A stretch of 64,000 nt of DNA from Sediminicola sp040566555 (GCF_040566555.1 NZ_JBEWYP010000004.1:197487-261486), one strand, 5' to 3'. Positions 10,901 to 19,466 are shown, numbered from the stretch's first letter. The notes: generated by a model not told the origin, from the sequence alone. A program made the numbers and translations.

Positions 10901-11119
10901 GCTGAAAACCAAAGTAGCTGTACTTCCCACATTATTCAATGTGTAATTACCATCAAAATCTGTCTGTGTACCGTTGGTAGTTCCCTTTACCAAAACACTG
11001 GCCCCAGGTAAAGGGCCGCTGGCATCAGAAACAGTACCTGATACCGTCTGAGCTTTTGCAAGTCCAAAGCATAAAAATGCCCCAACAAGCAATAAGCTTT
11101 TTAGTAGCGTAATCTTCAT
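7994..11119 (-). CDS. SusC/RagA family TonB-dependent outer-membrane transporter (PUL 1)
   Basis: Large TonB-dependent receptor that should form a lidded transporter with the following SusD protein. It has a cleavable signal peptide (about residues 1-23, ending AKAQ) and an N-terminal carboxypeptidase-D-regulatory-like domain (about 25-105). The SusC signature DEVVIIGYGT and a plug domain with ILKDASATAIYGSRGANGVVIITTK come next, then the beta-barrel ending in phenylalanine (NASF). The 1041-residue length is normal for SusC. It is divergent from a LacI-type regulator; the 383-bp gap between them holds a palindromic operator candidate and a -7 box, suggesting that this regulator controls it. 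The transported compound is unknown. Confidence 0.95.
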   Translation of the reverse strand: MKITLLKSLLLVGAFLCFGLAKAQTVSGTVSDASGPLPGASVLVKGTTNGTQTDFDGNYTLNNVGSTATLVFSYIGYKPLEVAVNSRTTISVTLEEDAQALDEVVIIGYGTTTVKDATGSVTSVTAADFNGGAIASPEQLIQGKTAGVNIQQTSGEPGAGIQLNIRGSNSVRGDNSPLFVVDGVPLAGGNTSPGGDTGSGGSAVKNPLNFLNPSDIESISILKDASATAIYGSRGANGVVIITTKSGKGSTGGKFEFSSTLSIATPANSYDLLDREEYLDAVTQFGGDASSVDFGNNTDWQEFLTRTAASQNQNLSYSNNYGSGNIRATFGYGKQFGVVEKSSLERITGRLNISQRFLDDKLTLGLQTSISRVNDETAPLSGGAGFRGDILGAGYSANPTWSTDPNFSDGGTQILPANYLAYTQNETFTNRILVNGTIDYKFTPELSGKVNMGYDKSEGENTSVISGDVQNFTGIEGQGFGVFNTLNRENHLLEATLNYKKEFEDSSFDALVGYSFQDFNVSGRNSAARTFSTTDLNQMGADLRETVNGAANIIDGSYQQYYYGTNTNGLLVNRLQPAVVSGENVGLGFNRLVAAMTADTFDNTDELQSFFARLNYTISNKYLFTGTVRADGSSRFGPENQYGYFPSGAFAWKMSEEDFVGDAVSTLKLRLSGGITGNQDGLGYGNFVARQRFGGLGIQNDNVVNQNGLAIVATDVPDLKWESTLNFNVGLDFGFNNDRLSGSLDVYRSETTDLILRTPPAAPAVDPFQFGNVDATILNQGIEFSLGYDFIQSANTTFSANFNIAYNQNEVQDFASAINTGEINGQGLSGAFAQRFEAGRSLFSYYMAIFEGFDSNGFPIYQDVDGNGTGDPIADQTFVGEDALPDVTSGLSLNFRSGNWDASTYFSGQFGFSVYNNTANGFFTGGSIGNARNVTQNVVTSGEDGGASADVSTRFLEKGDFVRLQSASVGYNVPLTGEGLFKTLRLSVTGQNLFLVTDYSGLDPEVTTATGDLGSGVPTRGIDWAAYPNPRTITFGLNASF

Positions 11120-11211
11120 AAATAAGTAATTTTAGTTTAGTTAATTTCAATTCCAGGTTAAACTTATGCAAAATATTTGTTAAAATGGCTAAGAATACTG
11201 AATAGAATTTT

Positions 11212-11227
11212 ACGAAAACGGTTTCGT
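11212..11227. promoter_or_regulatory. Candidate LacI-family operator
   Basis: ACGAAAACGGTTTCGT is palindromic except at one pair and is centred on CG, the arrangement known for LacI/PurR/CcpA-type operators. It lies between susC and the divergent LacI-family gene, about 90 bp upstream of the susC start codon and downstream of the proposed susC promoter, so bound repressor could block elongation. Recognition by the adjacent regulator is inferred. Confidence 0.55.
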
Positions 11228-11329
11228 GTTGATAACTTATGTTAAAATATTATACTCGTAAACTTAGCTGCACTAAATTATGTAATCAGTAAATTATTAA
11301 TCAAAAGTTTGTTAAGTGGCAAGGCAAAA

Positions 11330-11357
11330 CAAATATATGAATTTTTATTTAATCAAA
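11330..11357 (-). promoter_or_regulatory. Candidate susC promoter (PUL 1)
   Basis: On the minus strand TTTG (11357-11354) is followed after 16 nt by TATATTTG (11337-11330), an exact match to the Bacteroidota -7 consensus TAnnTTTG. The spacer is at the short end of the usual range. Transcription would start near 11324. Confidence 0.42.
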
Positions 11358-11502
11358 TTTTTGTTAAAATTATCTGACTAAAACCAAGGATTATTTACTT
11401 TGTGCTTGTTATTGTTAAATAAATCCAATTTTAGATTTAAGACCTTATTAATGTCTATTTTTCACCTGAAATAATTGCTGTTCCCTAAAATCATTAATCA
11501 TT

Positions 11503-12519
11503 TTGAGAAGAAAAATAACCCTTAAGCATATTGCTAGAGAATTAGGAGTATCCATTTCTACGGTTTCCAAAGCCTTGAAAAATAGCGAGGAAATAAGTAG
11601 GGATACCAAGGATAGGATTCAGGCCTTCGCAAAACTCTACAATTACAAGCCTAACAATATAGCCATAAGCCTAAAGAACAAACGAACCAAAAATATCGGG
11701 GTCATTATCCCCAATATAGTCCATCACTTTTTTACAACTGTGATCCGTGGCGTTGAAAAATATGCGAACGAAAGGGGATATAACGTTATTGTTTGCCTTT
11801 CAGATGAATCGTTTGACAAAGAGGTTATTAACATGGAAATGTTGGCCAATGGCAGTATTGACGGTTTTATAATGTCATTGTCTACGGAGACACAAGCCAA
11901 AAACGACTATAACCATATTAAGGAGGTAACCAGCCAGGGAATCCCTTTGGTCATGTTCGATAGGGTAACTGATGAGGTGGAATGTGATAAGGTAATCATT
12001 GATGATAAGGTCAGTGCCTATAAGGCGGTTAAAAAGTTAATAGATAGTGGAAGGCGCAATATTGCTTTGATCAATACAGAAAACCTGAGTGTTAGCAACG
12101 CAAGAACAGAGGGCTATTATCAAGCGTTACAAGATGGAGGTATCCCCATAAATAAGGACTTGGTGTTGACCCTTCCCTTTGAAAGCATAGACGAAGCCGC
12201 AATTCAACATTTCTTTGATACGGTTTCCATGGATGCCGTCCTATGTGTAAATGAAATATTTGCCATTTATGGAATGCGGGTGGTACAAAAAAAAGGGTTG
12301 AAGATCCCAGAGGATGTTTCTTTCATCGGTTTTACGGATGGTCCCCTATCCAAATATGCCAACCCTAGTCTCAGTGCTGTAGCCCAACATGGAGAAAGCA
12401 TGGGTGCGATTGCTGCACAAATGTTGATCGATAAGGTGGAAAATGAGGAAGAGGAGGAGGTATACAGAACCGAAATCTTAGATTCTACCCTGATTGAAAG
12501 GGAGTCCACTGTCAATTAA
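11503..12519 (+). CDS. LacI-family transcriptional regulator (PUL 1)
   Basis: 338-residue regulator with an N-terminal LacI helix-turn-helix (ITLKHIARELGVSISTVSKAL, then the hinge region with a GVIIPNIVHHFF start of the sugar-binding domain) and a periplasmic-binding-protein-like effector domain. The start is a TTG: no ATG is available in frame, and the alignment with the paralogue at 22625 (MKPKITLKQIARELD) places residue 1 exactly there. It is divergent from susC and probably controls it through the palindrome in the shared gap. Over half of its residues match the paralogue, so the two regulators probably arose by duplication. The effector sugar is unknown. Confidence 0.92.
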   Translation: MRRKITLKHIARELGVSISTVSKALKNSEEISRDTKDRIQAFAKLYNYKPNNIAISLKNKRTKNIGVIIPNIVHHFFTTVIRGVEKYANERGYNVIVCLSDESFDKEVINMEMLANGSIDGFIMSLSTETQAKNDYNHIKEVTSQGIPLVMFDRVTDEVECDKVIIDDKVSAYKAVKKLIDSGRRNIALINTENLSVSNARTEGYYQALQDGGIPINKDLVLTLPFESIDEAAIQHFFDTVSMDAVLCVNEIFAIYGMRVVQKKGLKIPEDVSFIGFTDGPLSKYANPSLSAVAQHGESMGAIAAQMLIDKVENEEEEEVYRTEILDSTLIERESTVN

Positions 12520-12576
12520 ATGTATCCAAATGAAAAGGGCGACTTTTTAGGGCCGCCTAATGGAAAACCAACTAAC

Positions 12577-13278
12577 TCAATTCACTTTAAACTCAAACAC
12601 TTGCGATTGGGACGAATTTCCTGCCCTATCTTTTGTTGTTATTTGCCAATAATATATTTGTCCACTTGCAACATCGAGATCAATAGAATTGGATGTCTGA
12701 GCTGCCACAAAAGTTGAAGGTGGATTATTTGTGTCCAAATAAATATCGTAAGTAGAAATATCGTTATCTACATCATTGGCATTCCATTTAATGGTAATTG
12801 TACCGGCATTTATACTTGATCCTGGTTTTGGAAAAACTGCCTCTGCAGGAAAAGGAGCATGACTTTCCTGTGGGATACCTGCGTTGTAAAATTTCCAATC
12901 ACTGCTTTGAGCAGTAGAGTTTGTGCCCTTTGCTTTTGAAACAACATTCCACTTAAAGGGTGTTCCCCTTAAAATAGTGATCGATTTTTCATTTGTTTCG
13001 GAAGATATACTTTGAGAAGTATTGGTCTCCAAATTGGTTATGTTCACCAGGTAGGAGTCGGTAAACTCTGCACTGTTCCATTTAAAGGTAACCGTGCTTT
13101 CCGTTTCAGAGATAATAACCCCCTCATTACAGGTTTCGTTATTGGCTGGAAAAATGAGGGTTGCTGCCAAAGGTGAGGGGGCAGGAGTTGTTGGTGTGTC
13201 CTCACCGTCCTTGCTGCCACCGCATCCTATTGAAAACAGGGCAATTATAATAGGGAGTATGTGTTTTAAGGTGTTCAT
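12577..13278 (-). CDS. Small surface lipoprotein with Fn3-like repeats, coupled to the amylase gene
   Basis: 233-residue lipoprotein (lipobox cysteine near residue 19, then an acidic and Pro/Thr-rich linker). Two similar beta-sandwich modules follow, each with a FPANNETC- or FPKPGSSI-type entry strand, a central FKWN/IKWN strand and a YYWQITTKD-type last strand, resembling fibronectin-III-like or SusE-like domains. Its ATG overlaps the stop of the preceding GH13 gene by 4 nt, which implies coupled translation. No enzyme motif was seen. In this position it probably is a starch-binding or scaffold lipoprotein of the maltodextrin locus, but that is inference from context; I do not recognise a named family. 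Confidence 0.8.
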   Translation of the reverse strand: MNTLKHILPIIIALFSIGCGGSKDGEDTPTTPAPSPLAATLIFPANNETCNEGVIISETESTVTFKWNSAEFTDSYLVNITNLETNTSQSISSETNEKSITILRGTPFKWNVVSKAKGTNSTAQSSDWKFYNAGIPQESHAPFPAEAVFPKPGSSINAGTITIKWNANDVDNDISTYDIYLDTNNPPSTFVAAQTSNSIDLDVASGQIYYWQITTKDRAGNSSQSQVFEFKVN

Positions 13279-16200
13279 TTCTTGAGAATTTTAAATACCT
13301 GTGATTCGTTTTTATTGGTGATTTTTAAAATATAGAGACCACTGGATAAATGGTCTAATTCCAGTCGGCCAATGCCCTTGTCTTGAGTTGCGGTTTTAGC
13401 ATAGACCAAAAGCCCTTGGGTATTATATATTGCAATGCCAGAAGGGGATTGGAATGAGCTTCCCAGAACATAAAACAATTCGTTGTTGGTAATTGGATTG
13501 GGGTAAATCGTTATGGTATCATGTAAAACGATTGTTTCTTCATAATGTCCCTGGCAATCCTTATCCGTCTTTACACTTAAAGAATTCACTTCTTGATTTA
13601 ACTCCAACGTTAATTGATCTTGTGTAGTAGTATAGGTTTTGTCGTTTAGCTGAACGGTATAGCTATGTCCTCCCTTTAGGTCCAGGGTGATTAGTTTGCC
13701 GGAGATATCTACCTTAGAGCTAACACTCAAATCTTCTGGTTCGCTAATGGTCACATTAAAACACTGATTGTAGGTGGGTTCTTCGGCCAAGGTTATGCAA
13801 ATGGAGTAGTTTCCCGCCTCGAGATCACTAAATTGAACAGTGTCTGTAAAAGAGATCACCTCTGTTTTTGGGCCGCTTAAACTAGCTGTATACGTGTAGC
13901 TTTCCAATGCTTCAATGGTAATTTGACCATTATCTGATGATCTACAAGTTTCACTATAAGTGGCAATATTGAAATTGGACGTTGGCAAGGAGAAAACCGT
14001 ACAGCCGCTTACATTCACTTGATCCCCAAAAGGGGTGTCCGGACAAATGTCATCTGAATCAATTACACCATCATTGTCGTTATCCGGTAAGTTGTCATTA
14101 GGGAACAGGGAAGATGGTTGGTCCCCATAAATTCTAAATTCTCCGGGTGCCAAAGTGATAGGGGCGGTTTTATTGTCAACATGGTACTTTAGATTGTTAT
14201 TTAAAAATTCGTACCATACTCCGGTTTGCTGGAATTCAGGATCGATGGCTTGTTGGGTCAACCCAAAATTCCCAATTACGGTCACATACTTTATTTCCCC
14301 TTCGAGCGCAGATGGGAGTGTTAAATGAATCGATTTTAGTCCAGTGGTCGCCGAGGTGTTTAATGAGAAGTCTGTGGTTTCGAATATGGGTTCATTAACC
14401 TTGAGATCTATGAGTTTGCTCCAAAGGTCATAAATAGCCTTGCGTTCCGGCTTGTCATAATATTCCCATCGAATAGGTTTGTTGCCCGTTCTGCCATTTT
14501 GATCGATGGATACATCATATCCCAATTCCCCAAATTGCCAAATCATTTTTGGTCCTGGTACTGTAAAGAAAAAAGCACCTGCCGCTTGCATTCGTTCCAA
14601 GGCTGTATTTAGATCTTTGGTGCTATAATTCTCGTTGCTATTTCCAAAGTTCAGATTTTTATACATTAGCCTTTCCTCATCATGACTCTCCATATATGAA
14701 ACCGCGGCAGGAAGACCAAATCCTTTTGTTTTGTAGGAGACCCCAGAAAAATTCGAGACACCAGATTGATGATAGCCCATACTAGCTTCATTATAGGGCC
14801 CTGTTTGTTTGTTCCAAAGCATAATACCCTTTCCTTCATCAATTCTGTAATTGGCCCAAAGTTGTTCCTCTTGAATGCCCCCAAGATGTTCAAATATTAC
14901 AAGTAAATTTGGATCTACGGACCATTGGGTATCTGCATAGCCCTGAAGCACTGTTACCCTATCTTGTTGAAGGGTATTGGTGCAATTTTCATCGGATTCT
15001 GAACAGTTTTGGGTGAAACCCTTGGTAAGGTCCCAGCGCATTCCATCAATTTTGAATTCTTCTATCCAATAGCGGAGCGTTCTGTTAACGTAGTCTTTTG
15101 TTGCTTGGGATTGATGGTTATAGTCATTAAATACGCTATATGAATGTTTGGCCGAGATGTTGAAAAAAGGATTGTCTGCTGTTGCTTTTCCTCCTGTACC
15201 TCCATTGGAGTCGTTCCATAATCGATAATATGGATTCTGTCCTGATGCGTGGTTGTAGACCACATCTAAAATTACGGCCATACCCCTCTTATGGCATTCA
15301 TCAACGAGCTGCTTTAAGGCTTCCGGATTCCCGTAATACTTGTCCAAGGCCATATGAAATGAAGGATTGTAGCCCCAGCTTTCATTCCCGTCATATTCAC
15401 TTACTGGCATAAGCTCTATTGCATTGATTCCAAGACTTTGTAAATAGTCCAACCTTGCCCTAAGGGCATCAAAGCTGTGCAGCTCATCAAAATCCCTTAT
15501 TAGGATCTCATAGATCACCAAATCTGTTTTAGGAGGTTTGGTGAAGTTTAGGCTTTCGTTGGACCAAGAATAAGGAGCATCCCCAGTTCGTAAAAGGGTA
15601 ACCGCCTCGGTGGTCTTGCCGGCAGGGTATGCAGGAAGGTTGGGAAATGTAGTGCTGTTTATATACTGATCATTATAAGGGTCCAAAATAATTGTGGAGT
15701 AGGGATCGGCAATATTAATTTCATATTCCACCAAATATTGGTACAAATGGTTTTTTTGGGGGGTAAGCCCATTGAGTTCTATCCAAAAACGATTTTTTCC
15801 TGTGTCTTTCTTTAAGAGGTACGTATTCTCTATTTCCCAATTATTGAAATCTCCAATCAAGTGAACGAATTCTTTTTCTGGGGCGTATAAAACCAATGTG
15901 GCCTTGGTATTGTCAATAGGATCCAGATTGATGCCATCTAACATGCCAGCAGGTAGAGCCTGCTCAATGACGGTTGGATTTATGAGTGCCTTAAATGTTT
16001 CTGAAAGTATGGTAGTCCCATCTGTGGCCTCTAATACAAAATTCGTGTTTTCGGTAACAGTGTGATTATAGGAGTAATTGGTCGCAGTTGAGGACGAGGT
16101 ATTAATAATAGTGCCATTGGCTTTCAGTGTAAAATCTGCCGCTAGGGAAGTGGAAGCTGAAATAGTAATGGCCTCTCCTTGATTTATTAGGGTGGTTTCT

Positions 16201-16658
16201 TCAAGTGGCGCTGTGAGGTCTAGTTGAAAGGCACCAACCTCATGGGTGATGTCCTGTGATTTTTTGTCTCCCGTTCCGTCCTTTGCTTTTACCAAAAACC
16301 CAATCTTTCCTATACCTGTGCGGTTATAAAAGGATGTTGGCGTAAAGCTAATGGAGTATTTGTCCGTGCTTGAATTATAGGTTAGTTTGTTTGCCTCGTT
16401 GGAGTCGGTCCATTGCCCGTTTGTAGGGCAGTCCATTATATTGGTGTCGTTCAGATCAAAAGACCAGGACCATAAATAAAGGGAATTAGCCGAAATGCCC
16501 AATGCACTTTCGTCAATACTATTCCCGTTGAAAGTTAGGGTCACCACATCAGATTCGTTAAATACTTCCGGACTTACGGAAACGGTAACGTTTTGTTGCT
16601 GTGCCCATGAAAACATGAAATGGTTTAGGAGTAAGAAAAGCAGTAGAAGTTTTTTCAT
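13275..16658 (-). CDS. GH13 alpha-amylase-type enzyme with T9SS sorting domain
   Basis: 1127-residue secreted starch-degrading enzyme. Order: signal peptide (1-19), beta-sandwich modules, a CBM48-like module at about 255-315 (HLIGDFNNW), and a GH13 barrel from about 375. The four GH13 regions are visible: VILDVVYNH (D465, H470), GMRWDLTKG (nucleophile D543), VIFEHLG (acid/base E590) and ESHDEE (D660). A thrombospondin-type-3 calcium stretch (DNDNDGVIDSDD) at about 859-870 follows, and a C-terminal type IX secretion domain starts at IYPNPITNN. It should therefore be exported by T9SS and anchored or released at the surface. It lies downstream of susE past a strong hairpin, so expression may be lower than for susCDE. 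Exact linkage specificity (amylase or pullulanase-like) cannot be told. Confidence 0.92.
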   Translation of the reverse strand: MKKLLLLFLLLNHFMFSWAQQQNVTVSVSPEVFNESDVVTLTFNGNSIDESALGISANSLYLWSWSFDLNDTNIMDCPTNGQWTDSNEANKLTYNSSTDKYSISFTPTSFYNRTGIGKIGFLVKAKDGTGDKKSQDITHEVGAFQLDLTAPLEETTLINQGEAITISASTSLAADFTLKANGTIINTSSSTATNYSYNHTVTENTNFVLEATDGTTILSETFKALINPTVIEQALPAGMLDGINLDPIDNTKATLVLYAPEKEFVHLIGDFNNWEIENTYLLKKDTGKNRFWIELNGLTPQKNHLYQYLVEYEINIADPYSTIILDPYNDQYINSTTFPNLPAYPAGKTTEAVTLLRTGDAPYSWSNESLNFTKPPKTDLVIYEILIRDFDELHSFDALRARLDYLQSLGINAIELMPVSEYDGNESWGYNPSFHMALDKYYGNPEALKQLVDECHKRGMAVILDVVYNHASGQNPYYRLWNDSNGGTGGKATADNPFFNISAKHSYSVFNDYNHQSQATKDYVNRTLRYWIEEFKIDGMRWDLTKGFTQNCSESDENCTNTLQQDRVTVLQGYADTQWSVDPNLLVIFEHLGGIQEEQLWANYRIDEGKGIMLWNKQTGPYNEASMGYHQSGVSNFSGVSYKTKGFGLPAAVSYMESHDEERLMYKNLNFGNSNENYSTKDLNTALERMQAAGAFFFTVPGPKMIWQFGELGYDVSIDQNGRTGNKPIRWEYYDKPERKAIYDLWSKLIDLKVNEPIFETTDFSLNTSATTGLKSIHLTLPSALEGEIKYVTVIGNFGLTQQAIDPEFQQTGVWYEFLNNNLKYHVDNKTAPITLAPGEFRIYGDQPSSLFPNDNLPDNDNDGVIDSDDICPDTPFGDQVNVSGCTVFSLPTSNFNIATYSETCRSSDNGQITIEALESYTYTASLSGPKTEVISFTDTVQFSDLEAGNYSICITLAEEPTYNQCFNVTISEPEDLSVSSKVDISGKLITLDLKGGHSYTVQLNDKTYTTTQDQLTLELNQEVNSLSVKTDKDCQGHYEETIVLHDTITIYPNPITNNELFYVLGSSFQSPSGIAIYNTQGLLVYAKTATQDKGIGRLELDHLSSGLYILKITNKNESQVFKILKK

Positions 16659-16681
16659 TTCGATAGATTATTAAAACATAA

Positions 16682-16708
16682 AAAAGGGCTGTTAAAAACA
16701 GCCCTTTT
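16682..16708 (-). terminator. Hairpin between susE and the GH13 gene
   Basis: A perfect 12-bp stem, AAAAGGGCTGTT with AACAGCCCTTTT, has a 3-nt loop and is followed by T residues on the minus strand. It lies in the 56-bp gap after susE, so it should act as a terminator or partial attenuator inside the starch operon. Confidence 0.75.
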
Positions 16709-16714
16709 AATTAA

Positions 16715-17842
16715 TTAGTTTTTAACCAAGGAATAAGTGTATCCTCTTGGATTGCTAAGATCCAATGTGATGGTGTAATTACCATCCTCCGGTACTGAAA
16801 TATTGGTGCCATTAAATTCTAATGATCCATCTGCACCATTGTCGCCCAGGTTTAATGCCCAGTCATCATTGGCCCTAAATTTAAGTCCGTTATCAGGAGC
16901 ATCCTGCTTAGTTAAGTCAAGCACTACTGACCAAGTCTTCATAATAGGATCATAGGTAAGATCATGATCTTGTCCAGGGGTCCCGCCTGGACCTGCAGGC
17001 CAGCTACGTGGAGTTGCATTACCAGTTACAGACCAAGCTGTTTTTTCCAATGAATAGGTCAAGGCTTCAGTGTCTGCCTTTACAAAATAATAGCCACCAG
17101 TACCGTCTGGGGTACCACAATTTACTTCACCATCTTGCTTAAGGACATTTGTGTATGATCCGTTGGATGATCCTGCATCTCCATAATCCCCATCAAAACT
17201 GCCATTACTCGGTAAGAATTTATATTCTGATCCTGCATTGGCCATATAAACAAAGCCTTCGAAGTCTGTTTCGCCAAAAGCGGAGGCTGCTAGCGGTACA
17301 GCATCGGCAGGGGTCCAATCGTTACCGTAACCACTTGCTCCCAAAAAGCCACCAACAACATAAATTTTTGGTGATTCCGTAGTGTAGGCACTAATGGTCA
17401 TAGTTGCTATTTCGCTGAACATATCCATTTCACTTCCAACACTTGCTTTCACCCTTACATCGTATGCTTGAGCCGAAAAAGGTTCTGCGCCCAAAGCCAA
17501 AGCGGCTCCATTTAGGGTTTCAACAGTTACCCCCAATTGATTTTCACTGTTTACAGATCCTAAGACCTCTGCATTGGAAAAATCATTACCGCTCATATCC
17601 ATTTGTAGGGAATAGGTAATTTCAACATTCCCTCCAAAATTGGCTGATGACCAAACGAACCTATCGGCCAGTTTGTCCTTGTCCTCTACTTTTAAGGTGT
17701 ATATGTTACCATCGGATGGAGCGGTTAATTGTGGCGCATCAATGGCTTCAATAATAGGGCGATTTTCTACATCGTCTGTGCTGCACGAAACGGCTACAAC
17801 ACTTAATAGGACTAATAACGGTTTAAATATATTTTTCATCAT
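16715..17842 (-). CDS. susE: SusE/SusF-type starch-binding outer-membrane lipoprotein
   Basis: 375-residue lipoprotein (lipobox cysteine near residue 20) located directly after susC-susD. The N-terminal part (about 35-145) is the SusE-type Ig-like domain (FVWSSANFGGNVEITYSLQMD). The C-terminal half holds two starch-binding-like modules, each beginning with a strand such as IYVVGGFLG or WSVTGNATP and containing aromatic residues likely to stack on glucose rings. Members bind starch at the cell surface and are not enzymes. The two-module layout is shorter than Bacteroides SusF. Expression should follow susC-susD; a hairpin follows the gene. Confidence 0.85.
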   Translation of the reverse strand: MMKNIFKPLLVLLSVVAVSCSTDDVENRPIIEAIDAPQLTAPSDGNIYTLKVEDKDKLADRFVWSSANFGGNVEITYSLQMDMSGNDFSNAEVLGSVNSENQLGVTVETLNGAALALGAEPFSAQAYDVRVKASVGSEMDMFSEIATMTISAYTTESPKIYVVGGFLGASGYGNDWTPADAVPLAASAFGETDFEGFVYMANAGSEYKFLPSNGSFDGDYGDAGSSNGSYTNVLKQDGEVNCGTPDGTGGYYFVKADTEALTYSLEKTAWSVTGNATPRSWPAGPGGTPGQDHDLTYDPIMKTWSVVLDLTKQDAPDNGLKFRANDDWALNLGDNGADGSLEFNGTNISVPEDGNYTITLDLSNPRGYTYSLVKN

Positions 17843-17855
17843 GTTTAGTTTAGTA

Positions 17856-19457
17856 TTAATAACCTGGATTTTGTGTTAGATTAGGATTCCCAGCAATGGC
17901 ATTGGCAGGGATAGGAAATAAATTTCTATAGCTTGCAGTAGGGGCTCCGTTTTGTACATTGCCTTTCCATGGCCAGATATAGGCGCTACCGGTAAATTTT
18001 CCAAATCGGATAAGATCTGTTCTTCTGTGGCCTTCCCAATGTAGTTCTCTTGCCCTTTCATCCAAAATAAAATCGAGGTTCAATTCGCTCCCAGTAATAT
18101 TATTGGCAGTACTTCCGAAAGCTCTTGTTCTTACTTGATTTACATAGGATAATGCATCACTCTGTGAGCCTCCGCCCCCTCGAAGGAATATCTCTGCATA
18201 CATTAAATAGGCATCTGCCAATCTGAACATAGGGAAATCGATATCCGCAAAATCCCCATTTGGATCCGAACCTGGATTACCGTTTATATCTATATTTTTC
18301 CATTTAGAAATGGCATAACCATCTGTAAAACTAGATATGGTATTAATTTCAAGAGATTGCCCATCGGTATAAAATTGCTCACGGGAATCAGCTCCCATCT
18401 GAAACTTGTTCACAAGGGCTGAAGTGGTCCGAATACCGGCCCAACCTCCATTGATTCCAAAGTTTTCCGGATTCATACTTCCTCCCACAGGGGCATGTGT
18501 CAAAAAGGTGGTCCCTCCAAATGTCTTGGTACGTATACCATCAAAGGCTACTGCAAAAATAAATTCATTTTGCGCGCCATTGGTATTATTGTCTGCAAAG
18601 AACAACTGTTCGTAATCTGCCCCAAGGCTATAGTTGGCGGTAACAAGGTTGTTCACATAGGTAAATGCATCCTCATACCTGCCTGTTCCGGTATACGTTT
18701 CGGCATTGAGGTATAATTTGGACAGTAACATCCAAGCAGCACCTCTGTCGGCCCTTGGGTACGCATTTGTCCCTGGGCTAGGAAGATCTTCCGCAACGGC
18801 CAAAAGCTCTGCTTCCACAAAATCGAACAATTGTTGTTTGGTTGCCTGCTCGGGTAAAAAGAAATCTGTTGGGGATTCCTCGGTAACTAGCCCAACTGAA
18901 CCAAAAAGATCCAAAAAGTGCCAGTAACTCAACGCCCTTAAGAAACGGGCTTCGGCCCTAAAACCATTGATTTCATCCCTTAGATTGGTATCCACATTTC
19001 TGGAATCCAATTTTTCATCGGTGGTCTGGCGTAAAAACTCATTGCAGTTTTTTACTTGGAAATCCAATCTACTAAAGGTCGCATTTATAAATGCATCCCC
19101 AGAGGTCCAAGTATGGTAATGAAAATCTTTTATCGTCTTGTCATTCCAAGCAATTACCGCTTCATCGGTGGTAAGTTCCTGCATGACCCAATAACCTCTA
19201 ATATATTGGCTCTCTCCCTCGTCGATTCCCGATATGTCAGGATTTCCGGCTGGACCTTGTTGTCCCGTCGTGGCCAATCCTGCATATAGTTTTGCAAGAA
19301 AATTGGTGTATGATTCAGGGTTTTTAAAGGTCTCCTCTGCAGATAATAAGCTTTCACTATCAGGGTCCGACTGGTCCAAATCTTTGATACAAGAAGTCAG
19401 AGCCAGGGAAAATACCAGGAGTAAAGTCTTTATAATGTTCAACTGTATATTTTTCAT
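17856..19457 (-). CDS. susD: SusD/RagB family starch-binding lipoprotein (PUL 2)
   Basis: 533-residue surface lipoprotein (signal ending LTSC, cysteine near residue 23). Typical features are an RAEARFLRALSYWHFLDLFG helix region and the SusD C-terminus (GHRRTDLIRFGKF, NLFPIPANAIAGNPNLTQNPGY). It is the binding lid for the SusC protein encoded 9 bp upstream. With susE, two GH13 genes and maltose phosphorylase nearby, the ligand is most likely starch or maltodextrin. The name susD is by function and context; it is only distantly related to the Bacteroides protein. Confidence 0.93.
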   Translation of the reverse strand: MKNIQLNIIKTLLLVFSLALTSCIKDLDQSDPDSESLLSAEETFKNPESYTNFLAKLYAGLATTGQQGPAGNPDISGIDEGESQYIRGYWVMQELTTDEAVIAWNDKTIKDFHYHTWTSGDAFINATFSRLDFQVKNCNEFLRQTTDEKLDSRNVDTNLRDEINGFRAEARFLRALSYWHFLDLFGSVGLVTEESPTDFFLPEQATKQQLFDFVEAELLAVAEDLPSPGTNAYPRADRGAAWMLLSKLYLNAETYTGTGRYEDAFTYVNNLVTANYSLGADYEQLFFADNNTNGAQNEFIFAVAFDGIRTKTFGGTTFLTHAPVGGSMNPENFGINGGWAGIRTTSALVNKFQMGADSREQFYTDGQSLEINTISSFTDGYAISKWKNIDINGNPGSDPNGDFADIDFPMFRLADAYLMYAEIFLRGGGGSQSDALSYVNQVRTRAFGSTANNITGSELNLDFILDERARELHWEGHRRTDLIRFGKFTGSAYIWPWKGNVQNGAPTASYRNLFPIPANAIAGNPNLTQNPGY

Positions 19458-19466
19458 AGTCTTTTA

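Larger units (their letters stand above)
11120..11502. other. Divergent regulatory region between susC and lacI (PUL 1)
   Basis: 383-bp, strongly AT-rich gene-free stretch between two divergent start codons. It contains a 16-bp near-palindrome with a central CG (11212-11227), typical of LacI-family operators, and a minus-strand Bacteroidota -7 box (11330-11337) with a TTTG at -33 position. If that promoter is used, the transcript has a 5' leader of about 200 nt carrying the palindrome. I saw no small ORF or riboswitch in it, and no clear promoter for the LacI gene. Confidence 0.6.
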
